The notes beneath the pieces were generated by a model. The model made no database searches, was not told where the DNA came from, and was given only the letters and a program-made list of their open reading frames with translations. This document shows, piece by piece, positions 1 through 6,674 of a stretch of DNA of 24,450 nt; position 1 is the first letter of the stretch; every line of letters begins with the position of its first letter. The stretch covers positions 1 to 24,450 of IMG/VR virus record IMGVR_UViG_3300018476_000043; one strand, given 5' to 3'. Source of the stretch: a virus. The position numbers and the translations under genes were made by a program.

Positions 1-102
1 CTCCGGCGCTGCAGTCCTCTCTCTCGGGCAAGGCACGAGCTTGCTGTGGCTGTACCCGTCGTGATGGCACATCTCGGGGGCTGCGGGTGGCGTACGGCTC
101 AT
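1..102 (-). CDS. Partial hypothetical protein with Cys/His cluster (3' end outside window)
   Basis: The frame opens at an ATG at 102 that overlaps the stop of the preceding coiled-coil gene (ATGA). It stays open for 34 codons to the window edge, so only the N-terminus is visible. Residues 11-25 hold Cys and His residues (MCHHDGYSHS, then LVPC) that could be half of a zinc ribbon, in keeping with the many small Cys-rich proteins in this early operon. No family is recognised. The overlap and the continuing gene-after-gene layout are the main support. Confidence 0.5.
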   Translation of the reverse strand, partial: MSRTPPAAPEMCHHDGYSHSKLVPCPRERTAAPE

Positions 103-965
103 CGCAGCGCCTCCAGTGCGCGCTTGATTCTGGCGCTCGGCTGCAGCGCCTCGTTCTCCAGCTCAGCCACGGCTCGGGCGATGCGGAACTCGTACCGTAC
201 TCCCTGCTGCACATTGTGTTCTGTCAGCTCCGCGATGCGGGCCAGCGCCGCATTGCAGCCATCGGCTAAGCGCGCCTGCTCTTGGATTGCCTCATGCCGT
301 TTCTCCAGCGCCGTGTCCCGTTCGGCGCGCGCGGATTCAACATCACCATGCAACCGTTCAGCTCGCTTGCCCCAGCGCGTGGCAGACTCCTGGTGCGCTT
401 TCACCTCGGACATCCAAGCGCTGTCTTTGCGCTCCAACTCCGCCCGGCACTCCCGGAGCGCGATGGTGTCGGGGTGCTCGGCACCTGCGGGTGCATGTCC
501 TATGTGCAATCCAATTGCATTATAGACGCGCGTCAGAAGAGAACGAGGCTCGTGAACAGCCTTGCACGCTGCGATGATTGCGTCTCCTAGGTCTAAGTCC
601 TCTGGCTCCGCTGCCTGCGCGGGGGTGGCGGAGAGCCGCGGGTCACACAGCGTGCACTCGGGCATGCCTATCCCGGAGTGGTCGCACGGACGCAGGAAAG
701 CATGAACGGCGCTCACTAACTGCTCTGCTTCCTCGTTGTCCGCATAGCAATCCTCGACTTGCTCCAGCAGCGCGGTCGCCTCGGCCAAGCGAGACTCGGC
801 GCGCTCGCACGGTAGGCGCCATGATTCGCCGATGGCGTTCATATTCCGCTCTGCTTTCTCCGCGCGGGCCAGCGCGGCGTCATACAGGCGCAGGAGCTTG
901 ATCGATCGGTCCGCGTCGCCGCCGCAGACCAAGGCCCGCTCCTCTGCCGTTAGCTCCTCGCTCAC
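99..965 (-). CDS. Hypothetical coiled-coil protein, 288 aa
   Basis: A GTG start at 965 overlaps the preceding stop (GTGA). The protein is rich in Glu, Ala, Arg and Leu. It has long predicted helices with heptad-like spacing at about residues 28-75 and again at 160-285. Between them (about 90-110) lies a small Cys/His patch, CDHSGIGMPECTLC, resembling a zinc knuckle. No catalytic motif is seen. It is cytoplasmic by composition, with no signal peptide or membrane segment. Its place at the far end of the early operon, after the recombination genes, suggests an accessory early function. I do not recognise the family. Confidence 0.7.
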   Translation of the reverse strand: MSEELTAEERALVCGGDADRSIKLLRLYDAALARAEKAERNMNAIGESWRLPCERAESRLAEATALLEQVEDCYADNEEAEQLVSAVHAFLRPCDHSGIGMPECTLCDPRLSATPAQAAEPEDLDLGDAIIAACKAVHEPRSLLTRVYNAIGLHIGHAPAGAEHPDTIALRECRAELERKDSAWMSEVKAHQESATRWGKRAERLHGDVESARAERDTALEKRHEAIQEQARLADGCNAALARIAELTEHNVQQGVRYEFRIARAVAELENEALQPSARIKRALEALR

Positions 966-1408
966 GACCCGCCCGCCTTGCTCGCAATCAATGCCTCACG
1001 GATGCGACGGAACGCGACCGAGCCGGCGTAAAGGATCGCCCGCGGGTCTCCGCCTTGCTCGGCCGCATCCAGCAAGCGTTGCTCGTGAGCGGAGCCTTCG
1101 AAGACGATCACCTCGATGCGCACGAGCAGGGCCAGGCGCCTCTCGGCCAGCAGCCGCCGCTCCACCTCCGACACCAGCAGATCACCGCGGTGTCTCGCCA
1201 GATCGCGGAACGTATCCCGCTCGGCCTTCAGCGCCTCGGTCTCCTCGCACCCGCACGGCCTCGAATCGGCCGGGTCCTCCAGGTGGTCCTCCTCCGGATC
1301 GCCCGCGGCGTTGCAGCTCACGCACGTCCAGCCCCGGTGAGCGCCAGGCCCACCGACGCGAGCCATCGGACGCCCGCAGCCGGGGCAGGGTAGCTCTGTG
1401 TCGCTCAC
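962..1408 (-). CDS. Hypothetical zinc-ribbon protein, 148 aa
   Basis: GTG start at 1408, one base after the stop of the HNH gene. The N-terminus carries a canonical zinc ribbon: CPGCG at residues 8-12 and CVSC near residues 29-32, with a further CGC near 52-54. The remaining two thirds is helical and charged (ERD, RRLLAERRLALL), a likely dimerisation or coiled-coil region. The ribbon suggests binding of nucleic acid or another protein, but no enzyme motif is visible. It ends in a GTGA overlap with the next gene, which supports both boundaries. Confidence 0.7.
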   Translation of the reverse strand: MSDTELPCPGCGRPMARVGGPGAHRGWTCVSCNAAGDPEEDHLEDPADSRPCGCEETEALKAERDTFRDLARHRGDLLVSEVERRLLAERRLALLVRIEVIVFEGSAHEQRLLDAAEQGGDPRAILYAGSVAFRRIREALIASKAGGS

Positions 1409-1409
1409 G

Positions 1410-1736
1410 TCAAAAGTCCTCCGTCAAGGATGCCGCCCGCAGGGTCACGGCGATCGCCTTCCACATCTCGCGCTCGGTCTCCGTGTGAGACAGCTCGCCC
1501 ACCGTCGCCCTCTGGTGCCACTCCTGGTGGTGCCGAGTGCAGAGCGGCACCGTCAGAAGATCGCAGCCCTTGAGCCCCGTGCCGCCGCCGCCCTGGCGCC
1601 TGCCGTGGTGGTGCGCCTGGACGTCCTGGTCGGTGCCGCAGAACCAGCAGGGCTGCCGGCGCACGAAGGTCAGGTGTGCGCCGGAGCGGACCGGGGAGGT
1701 CGCCGGATCTGCGCGGTACGGGTCCGCTCGGTCCAT
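1410..1736 (-). CDS. HNH-type nuclease-like protein (DUF968-like), 108 aa
   Basis: The visible order of motifs is Cys30-x2-Cys33, His42-His43, a Gly-rich loop, Lys56 with Asp59 (LKGCD), then VPLC66 followed by His69-His70 and His74. The pattern CxxC, HH, KxxD, PLCxxHHxxxH is that of the phage HNH/DUF968 family, in which a beta-beta-alpha metal finger cuts or binds DNA and the cysteines hold a structural zinc. The ATG at 1736 shares one base with the preceding stop (TGATG). Its position just after the RecT-like gene suggests a role in recombination or DNA processing. The substrate is unknown. A purely structural DNA-binding role is the alternative. Confidence 0.75.
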   Translation of the reverse strand: MDRADPYRADPATSPVRSGAHLTFVRRQPCWFCGTDQDVQAHHHGRRQGGGGTGLKGCDLLTVPLCTRHHQEWHQRATVGELSHTETEREMWKAIAVTLRAASLTEDF

Positions 1737-2893
1737 CAGCCCTCTTCGCCCGGCTGCCGACCGAGCACCGTGAAGGCGGGCCTCGGGGGGAGCTTGCTAT
1801 CCTCGATGTCCTTGTCGATGAAGAGCTGCGCCCAGGTGTAGGCGGCGCGCATCTCTTCCGAGCTCCAGCCCATGATCGTCGTGAGCCGGTCGCCGCTCTC
1901 CCAGGCCGGGTCGGCCAGGGACAAGGCCGCGTGCACCATGGCCCAGCTGAGAGGCGTCTCCTGCGGCTGGCGACGAGGGCGAGAGATCGGGATCGCCCCC
2001 TCCGGCTTGGCTTCGGGCTTGGCCTCGGCTGGCTTGGCTTCGGTGGCCTTGGTCTCCGAGACGGGCGCCGGCGCGGGCTCTGCCTTGGCTGCCTCCGGCG
2101 CTGCCCCGCGCTTGCCCGAGAGGCGCACCACCGGCACGCGCTTGCCCTCCGGGGTGCCCTCGGGAACGGGAGATGGCGCGGGCTCGCCGGTGGTCGTGAT
2201 GGGCTCTTCCCCGATCTCCCCCTCCATGGCGCCGAAGGTGTTGCCGTGCAGGCGAGCGAACACCCGGTAGAGGATCTTCCGCTCGGCCTTGCCGAGGATC
2301 GCGTCGCTGCCCATGCCGCCGTTGACCTTCACCGGGATGCGGCGATCGACGACGTTGTCGCCATCCTTGGTGTACTGGCAGTCGATGCGCATCGCCCGGC
2401 CCTGGAGCTTCCAGCTGGCACTGAACGGGACCAAAGCGCCGCCCTTGTCCGCGACCAACTGCGGGACTCCGGGCTCGAGCACGAGATCTGTGAGCCCCGG
2501 GAACTCGAGCACCTTCCTGTGAAAGCCCGCCTTGGTGCCATAGAAGCCGCCGGCAATGATGTTGAACTCGTTGCCGACGACCGAGAAGCCGCGGAGCATC
2601 GCCTCGATGCTGCACTCGCGCACGACGTTGATCCCGTAGCCGCCGTCCTTGTCCTTGTCGGTGAGAAAGCCCAGCTTGCTGCCCTGGAGCGGCATGATGG
2701 CCTGCAGAACGAAGGCATCGGTGAGCGCGGCGCGGAGCGCGGCGATGCCCTGGGCCATCTGCACGGCCTGCATGAAGGCGGGCAGGTTGCTGATCGCCTG
2801 CACGCCGCACTCCCGCACGGCGGCCTCGATGGCGTTGGAGACTTTTTCGATGGCGGATACCGTGACTGCCCCTGGGTTGACTGCTGCGCTCAT
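1736..2893 (-). CDS. RecT-like single-strand annealing protein, 385 aa
   Basis: The first ~230 residues look like the RecT family of phage single-strand annealing proteins: a helical N-terminus, PLQGSKLGFLTD near residues 69-80, a beta-rich middle with GYGINVVREC and GGFYGTKAGF, and FSASWKLQGR later. A Pro/Ala/Glu/Lys-rich linker (about 235-305) leads to a separate C-terminal segment (about 310-385) with several Trp, perhaps a protein-interaction module. The ATG at 2893 overlaps the stop of the Cas4-like nuclease. That nuclease/annealing-protein pairing is the classic phage recombination module (exo-bet, recE-recT). Family assignment rests on pattern and context, not on an alignment. Confidence 0.65.
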   Translation of the reverse strand: MSAAVNPGAVTVSAIEKVSNAIEAAVRECGVQAISNLPAFMQAVQMAQGIAALRAALTDAFVLQAIMPLQGSKLGFLTDKDKDGGYGINVVRECSIEAMLRGFSVVGNEFNIIAGGFYGTKAGFHRKVLEFPGLTDLVLEPGVPQLVADKGGALVPFSASWKLQGRAMRIDCQYTKDGDNVVDRRIPVKVNGGMGSDAILGKAERKILYRVFARLHGNTFGAMEGEIGEEPITTTGEPAPSPVPEGTPEGKRVPVVRLSGKRGAAPEAAKAEPAPAPVSETKATEAKPAEAKPEAKPEGAIPISRPRRQPQETPLSWAMVHAALSLADPAWESGDRLTTIMGWSSEEMRAAYTWAQLFIDKDIEDSKLPPRPAFTVLGRQPGEEG

Positions 2894-4017
2894 GCTTGCC
2901 TCCGGATGACCAGCGAGGTGCTGGTGCTGGTTGAAATGGCGCCGGCCTTGGCCAGCCTGTCATTGAACTCGCGCACGGCCTGGGCCCCGCTGCCCTTGCC
3001 GGCACGCTTCGCGATCAGTGTCTCGGCTTTGCTCACCGAGATGCTGATGACCTCGGCCTTGTCCGAGTCGTCGAAGCCCTGCTCTTCTAGCACCGGGAAG
3101 GCCTGGAGCACGTCGAGGTGGCGCTTCTCCTGGCGCAGAAGTGTGAGCCGTTTGGTCTCGCCCTCGACGTCTCCACTTCGGAGCACCTCGGCCTTGATGG
3201 CCTCGACGACCCGATCGGCTTGCTTGCTCAGAGCCCGGGCTTTCTCGACCAGCGCGACGGCGCGATCGGGGTCACGCCGGACGAGCTCGGCGATGGTCTC
3301 CTGGTCCTCGAGCTGCCCGGGGAGATCCTGGTCGGCAATGATGGCGAGATCCCGGCGAGCCAGGGCGTTGGCAGCCGGGCACTCGTGGCTGCGGGGGCAG
3401 TACTGACAGTGCGAGCCGGGGCGGTAGGTGCCGTCCCAGTTGACGATTTCGCTGGTGAACCGCGCGCGCCACTCGTCGAGGCCGGGGCGGCTGAGCGCAT
3501 AGTGCTCATACTCGTGCTCTCGCACCCACAAGACCCCTGCCGTGGCTGCGGTCAGCTCCGGGCGGTTGAGCAGCGCCAGCGCCGCGTAGCCGATGAGCTG
3601 CTCCCGGTAGTTCGAATCGAGACGCCCTAGCTTCCAGTCGCCGACGTGCGCCGTGAGCGCCGAGCGCCCGATGAGATCCGCGTGCCCGGTCAGCACCGCG
3701 TCGCCGACTTCAGCCTGCATCGCGACCTCCGTCTCGGCGCCGGGGAAGCTCTCCCGCACGCTCGCCCAGAGCTGGGCTCCGAGAGCGAGCATCACCCGGA
3801 GCTCCGACTCGTCCACGTCGTGCGCCTTGGCCAGGGCCGGCACGCCTTCCCAGTCGACCTTGCCCGTGCGCACCAGCACAGCTAGCCCCTCGTGCCCGGC
3901 CGTGCCGACGTCGGCCGCGTCGTTGTGCTCGTTGATGGGCACGGCTCCCGGTCGGACCGAGCCCGCGCACCGGAACGCCAGGGGGAGCGCGCTGCACCGC
4001 AAAACTAGTTTCGGCAT
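2890..4017 (-). CDS. Cas4/RecB-like PD-(D/E)XK exonuclease with probable Fe-S cluster, 375 aa
   Basis: The nuclease core is readable in order: GTAGHE (39-43), GHADLIG (111-117, Asp114), GDWKLG (126-131, Asp127 and Lys129) and QLIGY (140-144), the QxxxY motif of the RecB/Cas4 branch. Cysteines at 204, 207 and 213 (CQYCPRSHEC) with an N-terminal Cys (8 or 17) match the iron-sulfur staple of Cas4/AddB-type nucleases. The C-terminal ~150 residues are helical and resemble the DUF2800 group. It would degrade DNA ends to give the single strands used by the RecT-like partner. The start is the ATG at 4017, preceded by AGGA; the upstream extension is not coding-like. It is the first gene after a non-coding gap that holds a promoter-like site. 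Confidence 0.8.
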   Translation of the reverse strand: MPKLVLRCSALPLAFRCAGSVRPGAVPINEHNDAADVGTAGHEGLAVLVRTGKVDWEGVPALAKAHDVDESELRVMLALGAQLWASVRESFPGAETEVAMQAEVGDAVLTGHADLIGRSALTAHVGDWKLGRLDSNYREQLIGYAALALLNRPELTAATAGVLWVREHEYEHYALSRPGLDEWRARFTSEIVNWDGTYRPGSHCQYCPRSHECPAANALARRDLAIIADQDLPGQLEDQETIAELVRRDPDRAVALVEKARALSKQADRVVEAIKAEVLRSGDVEGETKRLTLLRQEKRHLDVLQAFPVLEEQGFDDSDKAEVISISVSKAETLIAKRAGKGSGAQAVREFNDRLAKAGAISTSTSTSLVIRRQA

Positions 4018-4027
4018 GCTGTTCCTA

Positions 4028-4055
4028 ATTGTACTGACATTGTGGGGACGGTCAA
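4028..4055 (-). promoter_or_regulatory. Promoter/operator candidate (site A) upstream of the recombination genes
   Basis: On the minus strand this gap reads TTGACC, 16 bases, TACAAT, a good sigma-70-like pair. The core TGTACTGACATTG (plus strand 4030-4042) is the same 13-mer, with one change, as at 6073-6085 and 17203-17215. The TACAAT hexamer is only about 10 bases from the ATG at 4017, so a transcript from it would be almost leaderless. The element could instead be an operator at the 5' end of a transcript made elsewhere. Confidence 0.5.
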
Positions 4056-4366
4056 TGTGTCGCTTCGAGGCACACCGGCTCGCGCTCGGTGAGCAGCCGT
4101 TGCCAGGCCTCACGCCGGGTGGAGCTGGAGTGGTACAGAGCGAAGCGCTGATTCGGAACGGGCCAGAGCCGCGCCCGGATCGAATCGCCGAGGGCGGCCG
4201 TGGCGAGCATCAGGCTGGCCGTGGCCATCACGCTGCCGTCGGGCCAGCCCTCGCTGATCTGCCTGCGCAGCATCCGGAGCACGTGCCCGTAGTACCGCTC
4301 CTCGTGGCGCAGCCAGAGCCAGAGCGCTCGGGGTGACTCCTGGTCGCGGACCCGGAAGGCTCTCAT
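4052..4366 (-). CDS. Hypothetical protein, 104 aa
   Basis: ATG at 4366 overlaps the stop of the DUF7768-like gene (ATGA). The protein is basic and Trp/Arg-rich (ALWLWLRHEERYYGHVLRML in the first third), with a moderately hydrophobic stretch ASLMLATAALG in the middle that is too short and broken to call a membrane segment. No motif or family is recognised. Its stop codon lies inside the TTGACC hexamer of site A, so it is the last gene before that regulatory gap. Confidence 0.65.
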   Translation of the reverse strand: MRAFRVRDQESPRALWLWLRHEERYYGHVLRMLRRQISEGWPDGSVMATASLMLATAALGDSIRARLWPVPNQRFALYHSSSTRREAWQRLLTEREPVCLEATH

Positions 4367-4686
4367 GTGTGCCCCAGCTCCCGGTATTCGACCGGGCGCT
4401 CCCAGTTGTGGGCGTGCTCGATCCCGAGCTTCATCCCGCTGGAGATGCCGCGATCGGTGTAGACGATGGTCTTGTTGGCGACACCCGCCCAGATGAAGCC
4501 GGCGACGATGCCCTTGCGGCGCTCGTCCGCGTCGTTGTCGTCGAGCACCCCGGGCTGCGTGTAGAGCCCGTGACTTGCAAACGGCGCCTCTCCCCGTCGC
4601 AGACAGTCCCGCATGCAGGCGCGCAGATAGGTCAGGTTCCCTTCCACGTCTCCCGCGTACGGGCTCTCGATGATGACCCGGATCAC
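4363..4686 (-). CDS. DUF7768/DUF4406-like protein (deoxyribosyltransferase-like fold), 107 aa
   Basis: The N-terminus MIRVIIESPYAG, a following helix with Cys, then ASHGLYTQPGVLDD, a KGIVAGFIWA helix and a TIVYTDRGISSGM segment match a widespread small phage/bacterial family related in fold to nucleoside 2-deoxyribosyltransferases (DUF7768/DUF4406). In such folds the SPYAG-type loop and the late acidic/Ser-Gly segment line a nucleotide pocket. No activity has been shown from sequence here. It could act on nucleotides or a nucleotide-derived signal in the infected cell. ATG at 4686 overlaps the preceding stop. Confidence 0.7.
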   Translation of the reverse strand: MIRVIIESPYAGDVEGNLTYLRACMRDCLRRGEAPFASHGLYTQPGVLDDNDADERRKGIVAGFIWAGVANKTIVYTDRGISSGMKLGIEHAHNWERPVEYRELGHT

Positions 4687-4970
4687 GTCGCCACCAGCCG
4701 CAGCTTGGGCCCGCGCTCGCCGTCCGACTTCGGCCCCGGCCGCTTCGGCTCAATCTGCCGCTGCAGATCCAAGAGCTGGAGGCTGAGCCGGGTGAACAGC
4801 TCGCCGCTCACGGTGGCAGGCCCGTTGACGTCCTTCTCCAGCTTGTCGACCAGCAGCCAGCAGAGCCTCGCTGTGGCGTTCAGGTGCCGCTGCGGGACGC
4901 CGAGCTGGACGTCGATGGTCAGGAGCCCCAGCCAGTGGTGCAGCTCGTCCAGGGTGGATTTGAACTTCAT
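4683..4970 (-). CDS. Hypothetical helical protein, 95 aa
   Basis: ATG at 4970 overlaps the upstream stop (ATGA). Most of the protein looks like an amphipathic helical bundle (residues ~1-70, with LDELHHWLGLL and LCWLLVDKLEKDV). It ends in a basic tail with several Lys, Arg and Pro. No Cys pairs, signal peptide or transmembrane segment are present. The family is not recognised. It probably works by binding a protein partner, but that is inference from composition only. Confidence 0.65.
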   Translation of the reverse strand: MKFKSTLDELHHWLGLLTIDVQLGVPQRHLNATARLCWLLVDKLEKDVNGPATVSGELFTRLSLQLLDLQRQIEPKRPGPKSDGERGPKLRLVAT

Positions 4971-5167
4971 TCGTCCTCCGTCTGGGTGGGCTCTGCCGCC
5001 GCTTTGCTCAGCTTCTCGTGGTAGCGAACGAGGGAGGCGTACACGCTCGGGTCGAGCGCGATCTTGTTGTCGTCGCTGTCATGCGAGCCGGTGCGCAGCC
5101 AGATGTGCCAGCCGTCGAACGACGCATAGACGCCGTCTCCCAGGTACTCGTGTTTCTCGTCAGGCAT
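4967..5167 (-). CDS. Small conserved-type hypothetical protein, 66 aa
   Basis: The start is taken as the ATG at 5167, with a strong GGGAG ribosome site just upstream and inside the end of the preceding gene (8-base overlap). The sequence YLGDGVYASFDGWHIWL, then SHDSDDNKIALDPSVYASLVRY, is of a type often met in phage genomes as a compact alpha/beta hypothetical protein. Function is unknown. It has no membrane segment. Its neighbours are equally small early genes. Confidence 0.75.
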   Translation of the reverse strand: MPDEKHEYLGDGVYASFDGWHIWLRTGSHDSDDNKIALDPSVYASLVRYHEKLSKAAAEPTQTEDE

Positions 5168-5396
5168 GATTCTCTCCCTCTTTCCACAGCGCCACGACCT
5201 CGGGACGCTGCACGTTTGCGGGGAACGCGATCCACTGGACGCAGATCGCCCCCTCGTCCTCATCGACGTGAAAGGAGCCGGTAGCCCCGCACTCGGGGCA
5301 GAAGCCCGCCCGTCCGTGCAGGTCGTCCACTGGCTCGCAGCAGGGCCACTCGAGCACCGTCGCGGTGCAGCAGTCGGAGCTGATGGTGTGACTCAC
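5160..5396 (-). CDS. Small Cys-rich (zinc-ribbon-like) protein, 78 aa
   Basis: GTG start at 5396 overlaps the preceding stop (GTGA). Cysteines fall as CC (9-10), CC (19-20) and CPEC (33-36), followed by a beta-type segment GATGSFHVDEDEGAICVQW. This resembles the small restriction-alleviation/Lar-like and phage zinc-ribbon proteins, in which a CxxC...CxxC ribbon is followed by a short Trp-containing helix (here EVVALWKEGE). The resemblance is by eye and weak. Function is unassigned. Confidence 0.65.
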   Translation of the reverse strand: MSHTISSDCCTATVLEWPCCEPVDDLHGRAGFCPECGATGSFHVDEDEGAICVQWIAFPANVQRPEVVALWKEGENHA

Positions 5397-5674
5397 GACG
5401 CCCTCCGTGCCGCAGCCCGGGGGGCCACCGTCTTGGCGAGCTCGGCCAGGGCGATCTCGTCCTCCGGCTCCGACGCGCAGAGCACGGCGCGATGGACGAA
5501 CTCCCCGTCGGTGTCCCGGTCCAGGCTCTCGGCGTGCTCGTCGGCCTGGGCCTCGGTGCCCATGACGCTCTCCCCCTGGGCGACGATCCAGGGCTGGTCC
5601 TCGACGTCGATGCCTGCGCGGACCCCGGCCAGGAACCGGCGCCGGCCGACGTACTCGATGCGGTAGCGGCTCAT
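5393..5674 (-). CDS. Hypothetical protein, 93 aa
   Basis: Start at ATG 5674, overlapping the upstream stop (ATGA). The N-terminal half is beta-like (YRIEYVGRRRFLAGVR) and the middle is acidic (EDQPW, QADEHAESLDRD). The C-terminus is Ala/Arg-rich. No motif or family is recognised. Tight packing and strong codon-position GC bias support coding. Confidence 0.6.
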   Translation of the reverse strand: MSRYRIEYVGRRRFLAGVRAGIDVEDQPWIVAQGESVMGTEAQADEHAESLDRDTDGEFVHRAVLCASEPEDEIALAELAKTVAPRAAARRAS

Positions 5675-5886
5675 GCTCCCTCCGTTTCGCTCGTGCGCTC
5701 GGCTTCCAGCTCGGCGTCGATCTCGGCCTGCACGGCCTCGAGATCTCGGTAGGCCGCGTCGCGCTGCGCCGCCTGATAGGAGGAATCGGATAGGCCCAGC
5801 TCGTTGACCTCTTGGCACCAGCGCTCGTGCCGGAGCCGGGTAGAGGCCCGGCGATCCAGGAGCGCCTCGAACTCGCCGTCGGTCAC
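5671..5886 (-). CDS. Small acidic helical protein, 71 aa
   Basis: GTG start at 5886 overlaps the stop of the 57-aa gene (GTGA). The product is strongly helical and acidic: residues ~40-68 (YRDLEAVQAEIDAELEAE) look like a coiled coil. A single Trp-Cys pair lies near residue 23. No family is recognised. Small acidic early phage proteins often act by binding host proteins or mimicking DNA, but nothing here proves that. Confidence 0.55.
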   Translation of the reverse strand: MTDGEFEALLDRRASTRLRHERWCQEVNELGLSDSSYQAAQRDAAYRDLEAVQAEIDAELEAERTSETEGA

Positions 5887-6056
5887 TTGCGGCCAGCTTT
5901 CTTGGGCAGGCTGCGGTGCTGGGCCAGGTAGCGCCGCTCGGCGGCGATCCTCCAGGCGACGAGGGCAGGCAGCACCGAGGGCTGGATCGGGTGGACGACG
6001 GGCGCTACCACGACCGGGGCAGACAGGGCGGGCTTGACTGGCTTGCAGGTACTCAT
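5883..6056 (-). CDS. Small basic Pro/Val/Ala-rich protein, 57 aa
   Basis: ATG at 6056 is the first start after the non-coding gap that holds operator site B, with AAAGG upstream. Residues 8-35 are Pro/Val/Ala-rich and fairly hydrophobic (PVVVAPVVHPIQP), too proline-broken for a standard membrane helix. The C-terminus is basic (RRYLAQHRSLPKKAGRK). The family is unknown. It is the leading gene of an internal transcription unit if site B is a promoter. Confidence 0.55.
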   Translation of the reverse strand: MSTCKPVKPALSAPVVVAPVVHPIQPSVLPALVAWRIAAERRYLAQHRSLPKKAGRK

Positions 6057-6070
6057 GGCTAGTACCTTTA

Positions 6071-6093
6071 ACTGTACTGACAATGTCAGCACA
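6071..6093. promoter_or_regulatory. Operator-like palindrome (site B) in the 6057-6144 gap
   Basis: The core CTGACAATGTCAG (6077-6089) is a perfect palindrome around one central base. It extends to 21 bp (6073-6093) with one mismatched pair: TGT-N-CTGACA-N-TGTCAG-N-ACA. The left 13 bases recur at 4030-4042 and 17203-17215. On the minus strand a TACAGT hexamer ends 14 bases before the ATG at 6056, with no clear -35. A weaker inverted repeat (GTCCGG/CCGGAC, 6099-6127) lies beside it. The rest of this 88-base gap shows nothing more. Confidence 0.65.
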
Positions 6094-6144
6094 AGCCAGT
6101 CCGGCTGGTGCGATTGTCGCCCCGGACGGGAACGCCGAATGCAT

Positions 6145-6306
6145 TTAGGCCACCAGCTCGGGGGCAGGCTCCGGGTCACCCGGCGGCCCGTAGCAGTAGT
6201 GCCGGACGGCGCCCCGTCCGGCCAGCACCTTCGGTCGGGTCGTCCAGCCCCGCTGCCGCTGGCTCTCCCGCTGCACCTGGATCTCGAGGTCACCGAGGGT
6301 GCTCAC
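6145..6306 (-). CDS. Small hypothetical protein, 53 aa
   Basis: GTG start at 6306 overlaps the stop of the next upstream gene (GTGA) and a TAA closes it at 6145. The sequence is short and basic in the middle (RESQRQRGWTTRPK) with a Tyr/Gly/Pro-rich end. No motif is seen. It is supported by the overlap, codon bias, and by being the last gene before the site B gap. Confidence 0.5.
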   Translation of the reverse strand: MSTLGDLEIQVQRESQRQRGWTTRPKVLAGRGAVRHYCYGPPGDPEPAPELVA

Positions 6307-6674
6307 GTCCCACCGAATATCGCCGTCCAGTTCTCCCGGAACCGTTGCAGCGCTCTCTTCTCGAGCAGCGCCACTCCCCAGTCCGTCATGCCCAGCACCG
6401 CGGCCACCTCCGCACGGGTCATCGCCTCTCCCCGGATCGCCAGGAGCGGCAGAGGCACCGTCACCGGGGCATGCGCCTGGTCCAGGTGACTCTGCCGACA
6501 GTAGGGCCGCACGTGGAAGTCCACCGGCGGGCCCTGCCTCTGGCGCTGGGCCGTCCGCTCCCGCCTCCGGCGATTGCACGCCACGTGATTCGGGTCCGCG
6601 CAGTGGATGCACAGGCGGCAGAGGTGGTGCTCGGTCCAGGTCGGATGCTCCTGGCACGTCTCGCAGAGTTTCAT
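6303..6674 (-). CDS. Cys-rich protein with sigma-region-4-like helix-turn-helix, 123 aa
   Basis: The N-terminal third has six cysteines (4, 7, 19, 22, 25, 33), arranged CxxC, CxxCxxC and one more, a probable double zinc site. Residues 84-115 (EAMTRAEVAAVLGMTDWGVA, then LLEKRALQRFR) have the spacing of the sigma region 4.2 helix-turn-helix seen at the end of RpoD-like sigma factors, where the recognition helix ends in a basic ALxxFR segment. This suggests a small transcription factor that binds promoter DNA or RNA polymerase. There is no region 2, so it is not a full sigma. ATG at 6674 lies next to the previous stop. Confidence 0.65.
   Translation of the reverse strand: MKLCETCQEHPTWTEHHLCRLCIHCADPNHVACNRRRRERTAQRQRQGPPVDFHVRPYCRQSHLDQAHAPVTVPLPLLAIRGEAMTRAEVAAVLGMTDWGVALLEKRALQRFRENWTAIFGGT

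Noticed and set aside
1676-3406. Very long plus-strand open frame (576 codons)
   Set aside because: It is antisense to the RecT-like and Cas4-like genes, has an Arg/Leu/Gly/His-rich product without motifs, and arises from the high GC of the opposite strand.
2890-4113. Longer Cas4-like frame starting at 4113
   Set aside because: The added residues lie over the regulatory site and the end of the next gene; ATG 4017 has a ribosome site and starts at the family-like N-terminus.
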